Source: Izemoplasma sp964435595
GTDB taxonomy: Bacteria > Bacillota_I > Bacilli_A > Izemoplasmatales > Izemoplasmataceae
Assembly (NCBI GenBank): GCA_964435595.1
Contig: CAYSZV010000021.1
Coordinates: 1-32,077, forward strand
DNA: 32,077 nt
Direction: 5' to 3'
Shown here: positions 31,942 through 32,077 of the stretch, piece after piece
How positions within the stretch are numbered: the stretch's first letter is position 1
Layout: each line of letters begins with the position of its first letter
The notes under the pieces: model-generated
What the model saw: only the letters and a program-made list of their open reading frames with translations
Database searches by the model: none
What the model was told of the DNA's origin: nothing
Program-made: the position numbers and the translations under genes

Positions 31942-31962
31942 AGGTAAATCATCATAGATTCA

Positions 31963-32076
31963 CTATCTTTTTAACAGGTTTCTCAAACTGCATTTTATTA
32001 ACTGTGAGCCTGAATATTCAACCCGGAGTGTCTTCCAATGAAATTCTAATAAATAATCTAAGAAAATGGTCAGATG
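31963..32076 (-). other. open frame running in from the right edge, unidentified
   Basis: A leftward frame of 37 codons and a TAG enters from beyond the window and ends LIKCSLRNLLKR. No domain is recognised, and it could be chance or the tail of a decayed gene. The 31844-31962 stretch before it holds only repeat copy 2 and stop-rich DNA. Confidence 0.3.
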
Positions 32077-32077
32077 T

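Noticed and set aside
1..32077. CRISPR array or known defence cassette
   Set aside because: No regularly spaced repeats, and no Cas, restriction, or toxin-antitoxin signatures were seen.

Overview
The window is AT-rich and tightly packed, with strong AGGAGG-type ribosome sites, TTGACA/TATAAT and extended -10 (TGnTATAAT) promoters, and short U-tailed terminators. TGA is used as a stop (for example by the lipoprotein gene ending at 20193), so this is the standard bacterial code. Together with an [FeFe]-hydrogenase, a membrane pyrophosphatase and ClpB, this suggests a free-living anaerobic low-GC Firmicutes/Tenericutes-type organism. An Izemoplasma/Acholeplasma-like lineage is my best guess, by inference only.

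Layout. 1-321 is a terminator-rich gap. 322-1587 encodes an XRE/TPR regulator. 1656-6500 is a six-gene operon, read leftward, with overlapping or closely spaced genes: a [2Fe-2S] protein, a FAD/NAD oxidoreductase, a ferredoxin, a BFD-type [Fe-S] protein, a DAO-family flavoprotein and RocA (1-pyrroline-5-carboxylate dehydrogenase). It reads as a multi-subunit proline (or related imino acid) dehydrogenase plus the enzyme that takes the product to glutamate. A cre-like site covers its promoter. 6611-7771 is a separate amidohydrolase. 7928-10541 is a TetR gene divergent from a cation:proton antiporter and a 92-residue partner, with three operator-like sites between them. 10585-14885 holds a DEAD-box helicase, a guanylate-kinase-like protein, a membrane-anchored protein, two tiny membrane-protein frames (47 codons each) and a GNAT acetyltransferase. 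14928-15011 is tRNA-Leu(GAG). 15083-16401 is an operon of a small Sm-like barrel protein and a GDT1/TMEM165-type transporter with an added Cys-rich tail. 16468-20155 is a second antiporter divergent from a K+-dependent membrane pyrophosphatase. 20193-22004 is a large lipoprotein. 22126-25562 is hydCBA, an NAD-linked [FeFe]-hydrogenase. 25961-29761 holds an MscS channel and ClpB.

Right end. A 3' half of tRNA-Cys (29986-30032) marks a probable integrase attachment site. Beyond it are a terminator, a truncated SRPBCC gene, a complete IS3-family element (30445-31843) with a programmed -1 frameshift site, and two copies of a 33-bp repeat. This looks like the edge of a genomic island running off the right side.

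Functional reading (inference): oxidation of proline or a relative yields NADH and reduced ferredoxin; HydABC can dispose of reductant as H2; the pyrophosphatase and two antiporters maintain ion gradients. Several start codons were moved inward, to starts preceded by a clear ribosome site.
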